A stretch of 64,000 nucleotides of DNA from Armigeres subalbatus. Taxonomy: Eukaryota; Arthropoda; Insecta; Diptera; Culicidae. Of the stretch, positions 48,130 through 58,899 are shown one piece after another. A program made the position numbers and the translations under genes. Numbering within the stretch: position 1 is the stretch's first letter; every line of letters begins with the position of its first letter. Under the pieces are notes generated by a model. It searched no databases and had not been told where the DNA came from. It saw nothing but the letters and a program-made list of their open reading frames with translations. Location: positions 376,246,995-376,310,994 of the forward strand of contig NC_085141.1 in assembly GCF_024139115.2 (NCBI RefSeq), in the 5' to 3' direction.

Positions 48130-49050
48130 ATTTGAACATGTTTGAACACATGGATTTCAAAACCGTCCTCCAATATCGTAAACTTTAGCGTCATTTTAAA
48201 ATGTAACCGCGTTCCTACTCGCTTGAACTAAATACAATGAGGTCGGTCTTTGCGAGGAGAATACGTTCCACGTACATCCGCGTAGAAAAACTTTGTAAAA
48301 AAAATCGCGGAGAAAAACGGTGTAAATGTCGAAATCCGTTTAAAAAATCGCGTGATTCATGAAATCCACTTAAAAAGCGACCCCAGTATACACATTCATA
48401 ACAATTTTTTTCATTTGTGTAAAGATAAGTCAATGCACGTAGTGCGACTTTTAAAGGAAATTACATAAAACTTAAAGTTCCCACCTTTTTCAAAGTCGAA
48501 GAAGAAGCGTAAAGATAATATTAAAAAAATGCACGGGGAAGCAACCGAAAGAATTTTTGAAACTCTTCTCAACAAGTCTAAAGGATATTCAATTAAAAAT
48601 GGTTAGAAATACGGGGTTGAACTTTTCTTATGCTTATGTTTTTCGTAGAATGTCCTTTTACTCTGTCATTGAGGATATTTCAAATATCTACGCGCATAAT
48701 AAGATGAAAAATAAATTCCTTTTTACTTTTACGAACAAAGTATCATCGAACCATTAAAATTCAATTATATTAAAACTAGAGTTTCAACTTTCAACACCAA
48801 AATGCTAAGCCAAGCCAACCAAGCAATGTCTGTTGATTGTAACCGATGTTTGGTACCGTGCTCAAAGCGGCGCTCACAGCCGCGCTGAAAACATCAATGT
48901 TCGAGCGCCGCTGTGAGCGCGGTGCAAAACATGAGCATCCAGCCTACGCTCGGGTTCATGCTCATTTTTACGAGTGCACGTTCGAGCCCGAAGCGAATGT
49001 TCATTCGAGTGCGGCAGCACGGATAAACATTTGCGCGGGGCTGCATCTTG
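48130..49050. other. Unassigned DNA inside the hAT-type element
   Basis: AT-rich up to 48840, then a GC-rich 200-bp block with an inverted pair GCGCTCACAGC / GCTGTGAGCGC. A frame starting at 48846 runs into simple repeat and is not a convincing gene. Confidence 0.4.
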
Positions 49051-49059
49051 AAGACTGCC

Positions 49060-49745
49060 CAATACCAATCCAATTCCAATCCGAATCAGATCAAGTCCAA
49101 TCTAAATCCAATCCAAATCAAAACAAAATCCAATCCAATCCAAATTCAAATCCATACGAATCTAATCCAAATTCATTCCACACCAAATCTAGTCCAAATA
49201 CAATTCAAATCCGATACAAATCAAATCCAATCAAAAACCAATCCAAAAAAAAAACAATTCTAATCCCAAGCATAAACAAATCCAAATCAAATTCAATCCG
49301 AATTAAATTGAAATCCAATCCAAAATACAATCCAAATCCAATCCAAAATCCAATTCAAATTCAATCCAGATCCAATCAAAGTTCGATCGAAATCCAAATC
49401 CATACGAATCTAATCCAAATTCAATCAAATCTAATTCAAATCCATACGAATCTAATCTTAATCCAATCCTAATTCATTCAAAACCAAATTCAGTCCAAGA
49501 CAATCCAAATCTGATACAAATCAAACCCAATCCACATTCAATTCAAATTCAGTCCAAATCCAATACCATTCTAATCCCAATCATATCTAAATTCAATCCA
49601 AATGCAATTCAAATTCAAATCCAAATCCAATCCAAATGCAATCTAAATTGAATCCAAATCCAATTCAAGTCAAGTCTAAATCCAACACAAAATCAATCCA
49701 AATCGAATTCAAATCAAGTTCAAAATTCAAATGTAATCCAAATCT
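49060..49745. repeat. Degenerate CCAAATCCAAT simple repeat
   Basis: About 690 bp built from ATCCAA / ATCCAAAT units with many substitutions, giving asparagine/serine/proline-rich frames that are not genes. Confidence 0.9.
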
Positions 49746-49966
49746 AGGAACTTTTTCCAAATAAGAGCTCTGCTCTGCAAACATAATATTTGAAACCAAT
49801 TTCCAAAACCAATTCTTCCATGCAATCTTGAAATTTTATTTTAATGTTTTAGATTTGTATCAAACAAACAATCCAACTCGTCATCTTATTTTTATAAACA
49901 TTTGTCTGTTTTTTTTGCTTATTTGCCCTATTTTGCCTTTCTTTTACGCTTTGTTTTGTCGCCCGG

Positions 49967-50645
49967 CCTACTCCTCTGACCTTCCGTCAGGGAGCCTACC
50001 GGAAACGCTTGCCTTTTCCGTTATTTTGTTCTTTTTTATTGTGCCGTCTTTTTTGCACTTTTTTTCAACCGGCCTACTCCTCTGCCCTTCCGTCAGGGAG
50101 CCTACCGGAGACGCTTGCCTTTTCCGTTATTTTGTTCTTTTTTTATTGTGCCGTCTTTTTTGCACTTTTTTGTCAACCGGCCTACTCCTCTGCTCTTCCG
50201 TCAGGGAGCCTACCGGAGACGCTAGCAATCTTTGATTTTCTTCGTCTTATTGTGCCTTCTTTTTTGCACCTCTTTGTCTCCCGGCCTACTCCTCTGCCCT
50301 TCCGTCAGGGAGCCTACCGGAGACGCTAGCAATCTTTGATTTTCTTCGTCTTATTGTGCCTACTTTTTTGCACCTCTTTGTCTCCCGGCCTACTCCTCTG
50401 CCCTTCCGTCAGGGAGCCTACCGGAGACGCCAGCTTTCGTCATTTGCGTTTTTGTTTTGTTTTGGATGCCATCTTTTTTTGCATTTTTTTTTGTCACCCG
50501 ACCTACTCCTCTGCCCTTTCGTCAGGGAGCCTGGGATGTTTGCCTTTTCCGTTATTTTGTTCTTTTTTATTGTGCCGTCTTTTTTGCACTTTTTTGTCAA
50601 CCGGCCTACTCCTCTGCCCTTCCGTCAGGGAGCCTACCGGAGACG
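49967..50645. repeat. About 105-bp tandem array, seven copies
   Basis: CCTACTCCTCTGCCCTTCCG begins copies at 49967, 50073, 50181, 50285, 50389, 50503 and 50604 (spacing 101-114 bp). Each copy has a conserved GC-rich half (TCAGGGAGCCTACCGGAGAC) and a variable T-rich half. The frames in it are unlikely to be real proteins. Confidence 0.93.
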
Positions 50646-50649
50646 CTAG

Positions 50650-52230
50650 CATATTTACATTATGTTTTTCTCTATATTTACCTTGAATTTACTATAATTA
50701 TTTGCTATTTCACTTTTAACTTATATTCCGGGAGCACCTACACATACTACCAAAAATACGGTTTGAAGACTACCGGCTGCGTCATTGTCGTGACCCGGAC
50801 GAGATTTCTAGTCTCGACCGTTCGTCGCAACAATACTCAGCAAACTGATCCGCTCTTCGCTTTTGACACGACTATTCTACATGTTTCAAAATAAGGTAGC
50901 TTGCTACCCATTCGAAAGAAGTACATACCAAAAGAGCGTATTCAAATTACAAAAATCAATATCACTATATCAATATCAAATCACTTTTTTTAGATACTTT
51001 ATAGACCTGATCTTACCTACTACACCGGGATTTTTCGATGTTTCCTTAGAAAACTTATTTTATGATTAAAAAATGATTTTATTCAATGTTCAGGGGTAAA
51101 GTTCATATTTTAGAAAGGCCAGATAATACAGATTTCAAATTGGAAAGCAATTCAATTCTAATTTGAATCGATTCTTTCGATAAAAAACAACTTCAAATAA
51201 TATTCACGTTTTTCTCGTAGAGTAGAGTACCCTTTTGGAATATATGATCGCCGAGTCCGAGAAGAAGGGTTCACTGACGGTTGAAGGCGGCTTGACTGTT
51301 TGCATTGTTTTAAATCAGATCAACAGATCGCTTCCTAATCTTCATGTTAATCGTTAATTTATCGCTATCGCCGATAAAGTTAACGTAATCGCTTTCTGCG
51401 ATAAAGGTGAATCAACTCAATTATTATCGGAGTTCGATAATTTAACGTGAATTAACTCGATAATTTAACGATAATGGGGTTAATAGATTACGCGATTAGA
51501 GTTGGTATATAATTTTGACAAAAGCCGAGAGTTGGACAAATTGTTTGCAGCCTGTTGACCAGAGTTGATTTTGATCGAAGCGATACACCAAAAAAATAGG
51601 CAGAGCATCGGGGTCGGACCACTTGTATTTGCACATGTGCTGGACAGTTAGTTGTACGAACGTTGATTGGAAGGACATGAATTGGATCAAGAATTGTTTG
51701 GAGGCAAGAAGCTCAGGAAGACTGACTCAATGTTGGGCGGCGCGAGGAGATTAGCAAGGCGAATATCAGCTAGTGTACACAACAACACAACCTCGCTGTA
51801 GATGGGAGATGGGTAGGAAGCAGGTGCCAAATAGATGTAGCTGATCTTGTACTGTAGATACTTGTCGTTTAATTAATAGAGAGCTGTAGCTGCTGAAAAA
51901 GTATCATTCAGTAGCCCTCCATTGAGTGGTATAGGGGAATCTAATATTTTTTAAAGGTGTCCTATTAACTATCTCCGATATTTTCATGTCTGTTCCTCTC
52001 TTACTAATTAAATAATAAGATGATATCGATTGTGCATCACAAAGATCCTTGGCTCCGTATACATGCATGAGACTACCAAATAAACGAACTTGAAAAAAAA
52101 AATCATGTTTGATGGGAGGTATAAAAAAAATGATACGAGTTTATCACTTAAGTTGGGTTTCGCGTTCAAAACAAATAACTTTTGTAAGAAGAAAAATTAC
52201 ACTGTTTGCGAACCGGAAATGAAACAGGAT
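50650..52230. other. Unassigned right interior of the hAT-type element
   Basis: AT-rich, no transposase or other gene recognised. GATAAT, CGATAA and GTTAAT words at 51350-51480 are loosely repeated. Confidence 0.4.
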
Positions 52231-52362
52231 TTTTTGTCCCGGGTATCCCGGGATTTTCGGGATTTCAAAAATAATATCCCGGGAATCGGGAAATCCCGAA
52301 TTTTCCTAAATCCCGGGATTTTTTGTACCGGGATGTCCCGGGATGGAAACTCTAGCCGTAAC

Positions 52363-52463
52363 CCATTACCACCGTCTTTCCTGGGTGTACGGACCTTTCC
52401 AGGTCCTTCCTCCCCCGGTTTGGGAGGTACCTGGCCGGGGTTCAGCAAGTGAAAGACAGACAT
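52363..52463 (-). pseudogene. R1/LOA-group LINE ORF1, 5' piece
   Basis: On the minus strand NPGQVPPKPGEEGPGKVR then TPRKDGGNG, which reads on into the piece at 46674-46360 if the hAT-type element and one GCCGTAAC are removed. Confidence 0.65.
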
Positions 52464-52569
52464 TCAGAGGACATAATTGGATTGATGCCGCGGCTGGGGA
52501 CTTCATGGAAGCCTTGGTTGATTCGTTAGACCATTTGTATCAAACTTCAAAACAATTTGGAGATTTTAC

Positions 52570-52720
52570 AACATCTCATATGCCACCTCCTCTCCGGAGG
52601 TGCAAATCTTACTGAGCGTCTGTTCTCCATGTCAGGATCGGCTCACAACAGCGTCTGTTCTCCATGTTAGGGGCGGCTGATCATCGTCCGAGTGCCAGCG
52701 AGGAACTCTAAACAAAACTG
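52570..52720 (+). mobile_element. RTE-like LINE leader, left piece
   Basis: CCTCTCCGGAGGTGCAAATC, CGTCTGTTCTCCATGT and GGCTGATCATCGTCCGAGTG match the leader at about 21080-21260. It is continued at 56425 beyond the inserted 3.7-kb element. Confidence 0.8.
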
Positions 52721-53757
52721 CCCAAGTAACAATTGAGGTTGTATCAGAGTTTTATAGCGTTCTTCAAAACCTAATCTCAAAACCTTCCATGCAGTCCTCG
52801 CAGTTTCCACAACCTCCTGTAGATTTCTATATAACCATGTTACAGCCAGTTGGCTCAGTTTTATTGCAATCATTAACACCTGATATGCGTCCCAGTTCAG
52901 AACCAACGGTTTTATAATAAACTTCAAGTCTCACATAAAAGATGCAAAAAAGTTTTTCTTCCTGCATTAGATGAATTACATGTCACCAACAAAAATTTAA
53001 TAATTATTATCAGCCATGTTCAATAAAAGTTCATATCTGGCTTTTAGTGTTCTATGCATGTTTGAAGGCGTGCCAGAGATTTTTCATGGTGAAACCATGA
53101 TAAATAATCAGTATTTTATTGCTTGTGCTATGAATTTTTAGACTACTGCGAAAATCATTGCTGACAGGTCATTTTTCCTCAATCATATTATCCAAGGATG
53201 ATCTGATTGTTTTTCGTATTATTTACTTACAAAATATCTCGAAACATCTTGTCCTTTTACAGGTAACAAACTTTATACTCAAAACATATTAAATTAATTT
53301 ATTAAATCAATCGTGTTCCGCGACGGGTTGGATTTCAAACGATGGCTAATATCTTGGTTCGAATCTCCCAGAAAAAAGCATCTTTTAATACTGCTTACCA
53401 TGTGCTTTACGGGTACTATTTCCTTGGCTTGTCTACAGCTAAGCTTTCAATCATTTATAGAAAGCATAAGCCAACAATTTCAAACTGGATTGCAATTTAT
53501 GAACGAAATGGATTTTTCTCTCGGAAAGAATATGAACGAGACGTGAAAAAGTTTGGGTCGGATAAGAGGGCTTGGCTAGTGGATTTATATCATTCAAAAC
53601 CAACTCTTTATTTGGATGAAGCCAAAAGTTTCTTCGAGAAGACGTTTCGAATTTCCATCTCTGCATCCTCAATTTGTCGAATTCTGCATCAAGAAGGGCT
53701 CACCTGGAAAACTCTTGAAAGGCGAGCGATTTAAATACGAAGCGAAGAAATTGTACG

Positions 53758-54416
53758 CAAGGATGGTATCGAACATTTAGTAATCTGCGTTCAATCATTT
53801 AGTAGTTTGTCATTAACTCATTCTAGAGGCTAAATTTTAAAATGTGTTGTATGGTGAACTTCTAGTGCGAAGGTTTTTCTACAACTCTGCCTAACAGGTC
53901 GATGTTTGAATTCCACTATTAAAGGAGTTAAAGCGACAGTTGCAGTAACTCATACTACATGATCACAAAATTTCAATCATTTACAATAAGATACTGCTAC
54001 TAGCGCTATAGCTCCGCTATTAGTGAAATTCAAAGAACGAGCTGTTAGACAGAGTTGTAGAAAAACCTTCGAACTAGAAGTTCACCATAGAACACATTTT
54101 AAAATTTAGCCTCTGGAATGTGTCATTGACAAACTACTAAATCTCGGGTACTTATTCAAAAGGACGTATGTGATTTTGTAAACAAAAAATCAAACGTCGA
54201 TTTGTCCAATGTGATGGCACTTCCACGCAAACCAACACCACCAACAGGTAGCCGAAGCCTCCACCCATCTGTCTGTGGTGATGGTTTGCGTGGGAGAGCT
54301 ATCAGATCGGACGAATCGACCTTTGAATCTTTGTTTACAAAATCACATACGTCCTTTTGAATAAGTACCCGAGAAATGATGAAACGCAGATTACTAAATG
54401 ATCGATAACATCCTTG
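53758..54416. mobile_element. MITE with 8-bp duplication inside the transposase
   Basis: TIR CAAGGATGKTATCGA; direct repeats ATTGTACG at 53750-53757 and 54417-54424. Excision of one repeat restores the reading frame of the transposase. Arms of about 85 bp, plus inner inverted blocks, pair well. hAT-type by duplication length. Confidence 0.92.
54143..54373. mobile_element. Inner MITE with 4-bp AAAT duplication
   Basis: 231 bp, TIR CTCGGGTACTTATTCAAAAG, AAAT on both flanks (54139-54142, 54374-54377). It sits inside the right arm of the MITE at 53758; the intact left arm shows the empty site. Confidence 0.92.
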
Positions 54417-54740
54417 ATTGTACGACTTGCAAATGAAATGAACGAACTGAAATGGGATTACCAAAACTTGATCTTCTTAGACGAAGTGACCTTCGATAAC
54501 AAATCTATGCTAAGATCCAGAGGCTACGGAGTAAATCAGAATCAGGAATCAGCGTCATCACGGTCAGCGATTGAATTTATTTCTTCTGCGTTCCAGTCCT
54601 CGACAGCATCTACATTACCGTATTCGTTGGGCGAACAGAAGAATTTTGTCCGTTTCCTGATCCACCGAGCCATGCGATTGACGTCGTTTCATCTCCATCT
54701 TGCTTTCCGTTTCTTCTCAGTGCGCATGTGTTAATAGATA

Positions 54741-55724
54741 GAAGAAGTTATAAACTAGAAGCACAGCTGTTTTGAACACTTACCTATACGCGGTGTATAA
54801 GGCTATTATCCCCTTTGGAACTTGCTTATCCAAATCAATATCCGATAACGAATTGTTTGCAGAAACGCAAGTCGACGTAATATGACAAGCAAATATTTAC
54901 AACATGATCAAAACTTTAAAAAAAATATATAAAAATATATATAAAATATCGAAGCATGCGGGTGTTTTTTGTATAATGAGGGATCGTGCCTGAGCGAATA
55001 ATTTTCGCTCAGGCAGGAGTCTAACAAGGTGCAATTTACTCAATAACAATGCGCTTCGTTAATTTGCTATTATTAAGAATTTTTCAAGTTTAATTAATTG
55101 CCTTAGTTAATTACTTTCGAAATAATTTCAATGAATAATCACTTTGTTTGATCAAATAATCAAAGCATTATTCTTAAAACTTATTTAGATGATAAATTTT
55201 ACCGTTTAAAAGGTGTAACATAAATGTACATGATATTTCGATTATGAAATTCATTATTTTTTTTAATATCGGCGACATTTTTTCGAATAAAACTTTGAAT
55301 GCATAGAATATGCTTCTATATAACCACTACTCCTGAACTGGCCCTATCTTGGCATTTGAAACAACTAGAGGTTTTATCTTGACCTTTATCAAGTCCATGT
55401 TACGACTAGCAAGTTTTATCTTGGTCAAACTAAAAGCTTGATAGTTTTATATCTAATGACAACATGACAACGTAGAATACAAGAAAACATCATAAACAAA
55501 CATTTTTGCCCTCGGCATCGCATGCAGGTAATTCTAAAAATAAGTATTACAATCAAACAGCATATAGTGACAAAATGTTAAAAAATGTTTGTTAAATGGA
55601 ACATTTGAGCCATAAAAGTGTTTTACTGTGTTAAAGTGGTAAAGCATGTATGGATGAAATACATATTTTCATTCCCCTCATCGGCAAATGCTATTTAAAC
55701 AGTTTTTTCGACGACCTAAATATA
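54741..55724. other. Non-coding body of the 3.7-kb element
   Basis: AT-rich. Contains a short hairpin (GCCTGAGCGAA / TTCGCTCAGGC, 54988-55016) and TTTTATCTTG words near 55370-55450. No coding sequence recognised. Confidence 0.45.
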
Positions 55725-55726
55725 TA

Positions 55727-55931
55727 AGGGAACTGCTCCTGGATTTCATCTCATGGCTCCGATGTTCATCCCATAAAAAAGCAGAACAATAGAAATGTAT
55801 TTGATTTGAATTTTTTTTTCACCAGTAGCACTTATCTTGACGAAAAGAAGCGACGAAATTGGTACCGTATTTCTTTGATTTCCGATGAGATGAATGTATG
55901 TTCAGTGAGATGGAGATCAAAAAAGTTCCCC
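55727..55931. mobile_element. TA-flanked MITE, GGGGAACTGTTCC family (copy 2)
   Basis: Ends AGGGAACTGCTCC and AAAAAGTTCCCC, with TA at 55725-55726 and 55932-55933. Matches 4215-4419 along its length. Confidence 0.75.
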
Positions 55932-56424
55932 TACATAATTCGCGATGTAGAAGAAACTGCAGTTGGGTCTTTTTGTTTTCGACTGAAATCGAAATGAAAA
56001 GGCCTACGTGGGTCAAACAATTTGTGCTGAATTTGAAATTTGGTTTCTATCCATTGTAGTAGTTGAAAGCTTCGTATTCCTATGCAGGTCTTTTTCAGGA
56101 TTAAAGGTTATATGTGGGTTTTATACAGGACTTTACGAAGCTTGGTAGCTTTTATAAGTCTTGATCAAAACCAACATGTAACTAAACTGTTGGCTTTAAG
56201 TCAGTTCCATTATTTAGCTCTGAGGAGGAACACAGGAGCGTTATAAAACCTAAAGAGCTGTGGTTTTATATTGGAATTCAAAACGTAGTTTTCAAGTACT
56301 CTTGCGAATCTGATAAAATGACAACTGTATAAAACCAAAATAAAACTGTAAGCATTTCTACATGCCGTAATAAAACTCTATAAAACTAGCATAAATCTTC
56401 GAAGCATTGCGATTGTTACTTGGG

Positions 56425-56520
56425 TGTGCACACCATATTGCATCGTGTCAGCATCGAGAAGGCAGCCCCTTCAACGGGATGTAGGTAGCACAACCCTGGT
56501 AAGTGTGCAGCCTTGTTAAT
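56425..56520 (+). mobile_element. RTE-like LINE leader, right piece
   Basis: TGTGCACACCATATTGCATC, GTGTCAGCATCGAGAAGGCA and AACGGGATG continue the leader broken at 52720 and match 21264-21340. Confidence 0.8.
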
Positions 56521-57639
56521 CGCGCGTGCGACTCCGTTGGTTGTCCCACGAGGGAAGAGGCCAAGTCATGGCTTGCTATTTTGCTAGTTGGTGTTGGCAA
56601 CCAAACCGTTATACGATATTTGCATATCTGTCATCAATGCACTCTAAAAGTGGATTGCTCAACTCCTAATATATCTCACCCTCACATTCCCCTTCTTCTC
56701 TCACTAAAAAAGAGAAAAAAAAACATTGACTTAGGATTTTCATAAACAACTATTTCATCGCATTTTTTTTTTCTAATTTTACAATCCAGTATCCAATATT
56801 CGTACTCAATTCCTATATTCAAAATCATCCTAATTCAAATTGGAATTCAAATATTTTAATATGATTTTCCAATCTGATACTCAAATCCAATGTATGAACC
56901 TGAAAAGCAAATCCAATATTCCTATTCCATGAACAAAGTTTTATTCCCAGACCAACATTGGAACGTTTTTATAATGGAATACTAAAATCAAACATTTATA
57001 TAAAATGATCCAGTTTTTTTTTACTCTCCTCATCTTCCATGGCTCAACATTACAACTAGTTCTCGGTTTACTATTTATGTGTTCTTTAGCATTTCCTCAG
57101 TAATTATTTGAAAGTTTTGTTTTATGCCTGCCATTGCATGGTTATGTATTTTGTCCATCCAATTTACAAATCTAATAATCATGTTACCTCACCCATTATC
57201 AAAAACCAAATGTTTCATTGAAAACCAATACCAAAAACAATCCAAGTTCAATATTTCAATTCAAAGTCCACATACAAATACGCAAATACATATTTACTAA
57301 TCAAATTGATTCAGCCTTTTTATAACATTCTGAAAATGTCAACTATTGCAGATTCATTATCCTTCAGCTGTATTCCTTCTAATTTTTGTGTGCAAATATT
57401 TCCAGAATTGCAACCCGAAACCAATAGAATTCGATCCGGCAGTCCATATCCAATACAATTTGATGGCCTTCCAATGGGAAAATCAAAACGATATCGGTGG
57501 TTCGCCAAACATACTATGCCCTTCAAGCTCAAGCCAATAAGTCCGGTACTCTCACACAACACCTTCGAATTTCAAATTTGAATAGTTGTGTTCTGCTGAT
57601 CCGCATTAACGTTTGACGCAAAAAATCAGCCCCTCTTTT
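56521..57639. other. Unassigned AT-rich DNA with CCAATATTC-like words
   Basis: Loose repeats of CCAATATT, TTCAAAT and ATTCCAAT recall the simple repeat at 49060. No gene recognised. Confidence 0.4.
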
Positions 57640-58745
57640 ACACAACCTTCATCATCAAAAGCTGCAACAATCCGATACTCTTCCAGAGCACCTTCGACAA
57701 CACAAGCAGAAAACCGATGGGAAAATAAATAATTTATTCCGAAAAAAAAAATCATTTTTAGTCGAAACCGATAAGAACAACAAATCATTCAATCTGGCAC
57801 CTTCGATATTACAAGTGGAAAACCGATGAGAAAACGAATCATTTGCTTCGGCGCTACTCCAGATTTTTTTCGACATTTTAACTCGTTTAAGTCAAGCCAA
57901 TGAGAAAACAAATAAATGAGAAAACAAATAACTTTTTTTAGGCGTTTTTTCCAGGGCGTCTGCGACGTCACAAGCCAAAACATTCAATCCATTCGACATC
58001 ACATGTCGAAACCGATGAGAAAACAAATCATTTATGCTGGCGCTCTTCCTGGAGAAACAACACATTTGTCAATCCAGCGTCTTCGACATCAGACGTCGAA
58101 ACCGATGTGCAAATCATTCTATTAGACATTATTAGTCTTCGACACTACAAGTCATTCATTCCGACGCTTCCCGCAGCGTCTTCGACATCACAAGTCGAAT
58201 CTTATAGACAAATCATTCAATCCGACGCTTTTACAGAGCGTCTTCGACATCACAAGTCGAAACCGATATGCAGTGCAAATCATTAATTCAATTCGACACT
58301 CTTCCAGGGCGACTTCGACATCACATGTCGAAACCGATGTGCAAATAATTCAATTCGACGCTCTTCCAGAGCGTCTTTGACACTACAAGTCGAAAACGAT
58401 GAGCAAATTTATCAATCCGACGCTCTTCCAGAGCGTCTTCGACATTACAAGCCGAAACCGATGTGCAAATCATTTAATCCGACGCTCTTCTAGAGTGTCT
58501 TTGACACTACAAGTCGAAACCGATGAGCGTCTTCGACATCACAAGTTGAAACCGATGTGCAAATCATTCAATCCGACGCTCTTCCCGAGCGTTTTCGACA
58601 TCACAAGTCTAAACCGATGTGCAAATCTAAAGTCGAAACCGATGAGCAAATCTACAAGTCGAAACCGATGAGCAAATTTATCAATTCGACGCTCTTCCAG
58701 AGCGTCTTCGACATTACAAGTCGAAAACCGATGAAAAAACTCAAA
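57640..58745. repeat. 62-bp tandem array with a hairpin in each unit
   Basis: Best units lie at 57950-58740: CGTCTTCGACATCACAAGTC, GAAACCGATGTGCAAATCAT, TCAATCCGACGCTCTTCCAG. GACGCTCT-TCC-AGAGCGTC is a perfect 8-bp stem in most copies. Twelve or more copies, increasingly degenerate to the left. Confidence 0.9.
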
Positions 58746-58899
58746 GGTGCAGCCCAGGGATGCCAGGTGATTTTTTTAAATGTCTTCACAGTCGAGTAAA
58801 AATGTCTTCAAATGTCTTCAATATTAAAATTATGATTATCAGCGTGAAATTTTAAAATCCAATAAGTTTGTAAATTTAATCATCTTGTTTTATAGATGT

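Larger units (their letters stand above)
46683..52354. mobile_element. 5.67-kb hAT-type element with CCCGGGA subterminal repeats
   Basis: Termini TAGAGTTTCCAT and ATGGAAACTCTA, flanked by the exact 8-bp direct repeat GCCGTAAC (46675-46682, 52355-52362). Palindromic words ATCCCGGGA cluster within 90 bp of the left end and 125 bp of the right end. Removing it rejoins a LINE ORF1. No transposase was recognised in its interior, which is filled by MITEs, a CCAAAT-type simple repeat and a 105-bp array, so it is probably non-autonomous. The length is unusual for that. Confidence 0.88.
53342..54540 (+). pseudogene. IS630/Tc1-like transposase, interrupted
   Basis: From 53342 the protein begins MANILVRISQKKASFN. 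Helix-turn-helix segments follow (TAKLSIIYRKHKPTISNW; SISASSICRILHQEG), as in IS630/Tc1 transposases. A TAA stop falls at about 53732, and the MITE at 53758-54416 then splits the frame. After it comes LANEMNELKWDYQNLIFLDE, whose FLDE carries the first catalytic aspartate, and then SMLRSRGYG. The second aspartate and the last acidic residue are not found downstream, so the C-terminal half is lost or unrecognisable. Inactive. Confidence 0.8.
52721..56424 (+). mobile_element. 3.7-kb IS630/Tc1-like element with CCCAAGTAACA termini
   Basis: Ends CCCAAGTAACAATTG and CGATTGTTACTTGGG; TG flanks both sides. The related uninterrupted leader at 21261-21270 (AACTGTGCAC) is the empty site and shows that TG is the duplicated pair. 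It carries a broken transposase gene on the plus strand. The terminal and inner words (TTTTATAGCGTTCTTCAA, TTTTATA) are shared with the short MITEs at 20929 and 59347, so this may be their autonomous source. Confidence 0.82.

Noticed and set aside
48846..49472. 208-codon frame rich in asparagine and serine
   Set aside because: Most of it is the ATCCAA simple repeat; the GC-rich start shows no domain.
49828..50894. Overlapping frames with PTPLPFRQGAYRR repeats
   Set aside because: They follow the 105-bp array, shift between frames with unit length, and have no independent support.
54540..54740. Second, minus-strand gene in the 3.7-kb element
   Set aside because: An acidic frame is visible in reverse, but it has no start, splice site or known domain.
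57640..58745. CRISPR-like regular repeat
   Set aside because: Unit and spacer are both repeated, the host is an animal, and there are no unique spacers or cas genes.
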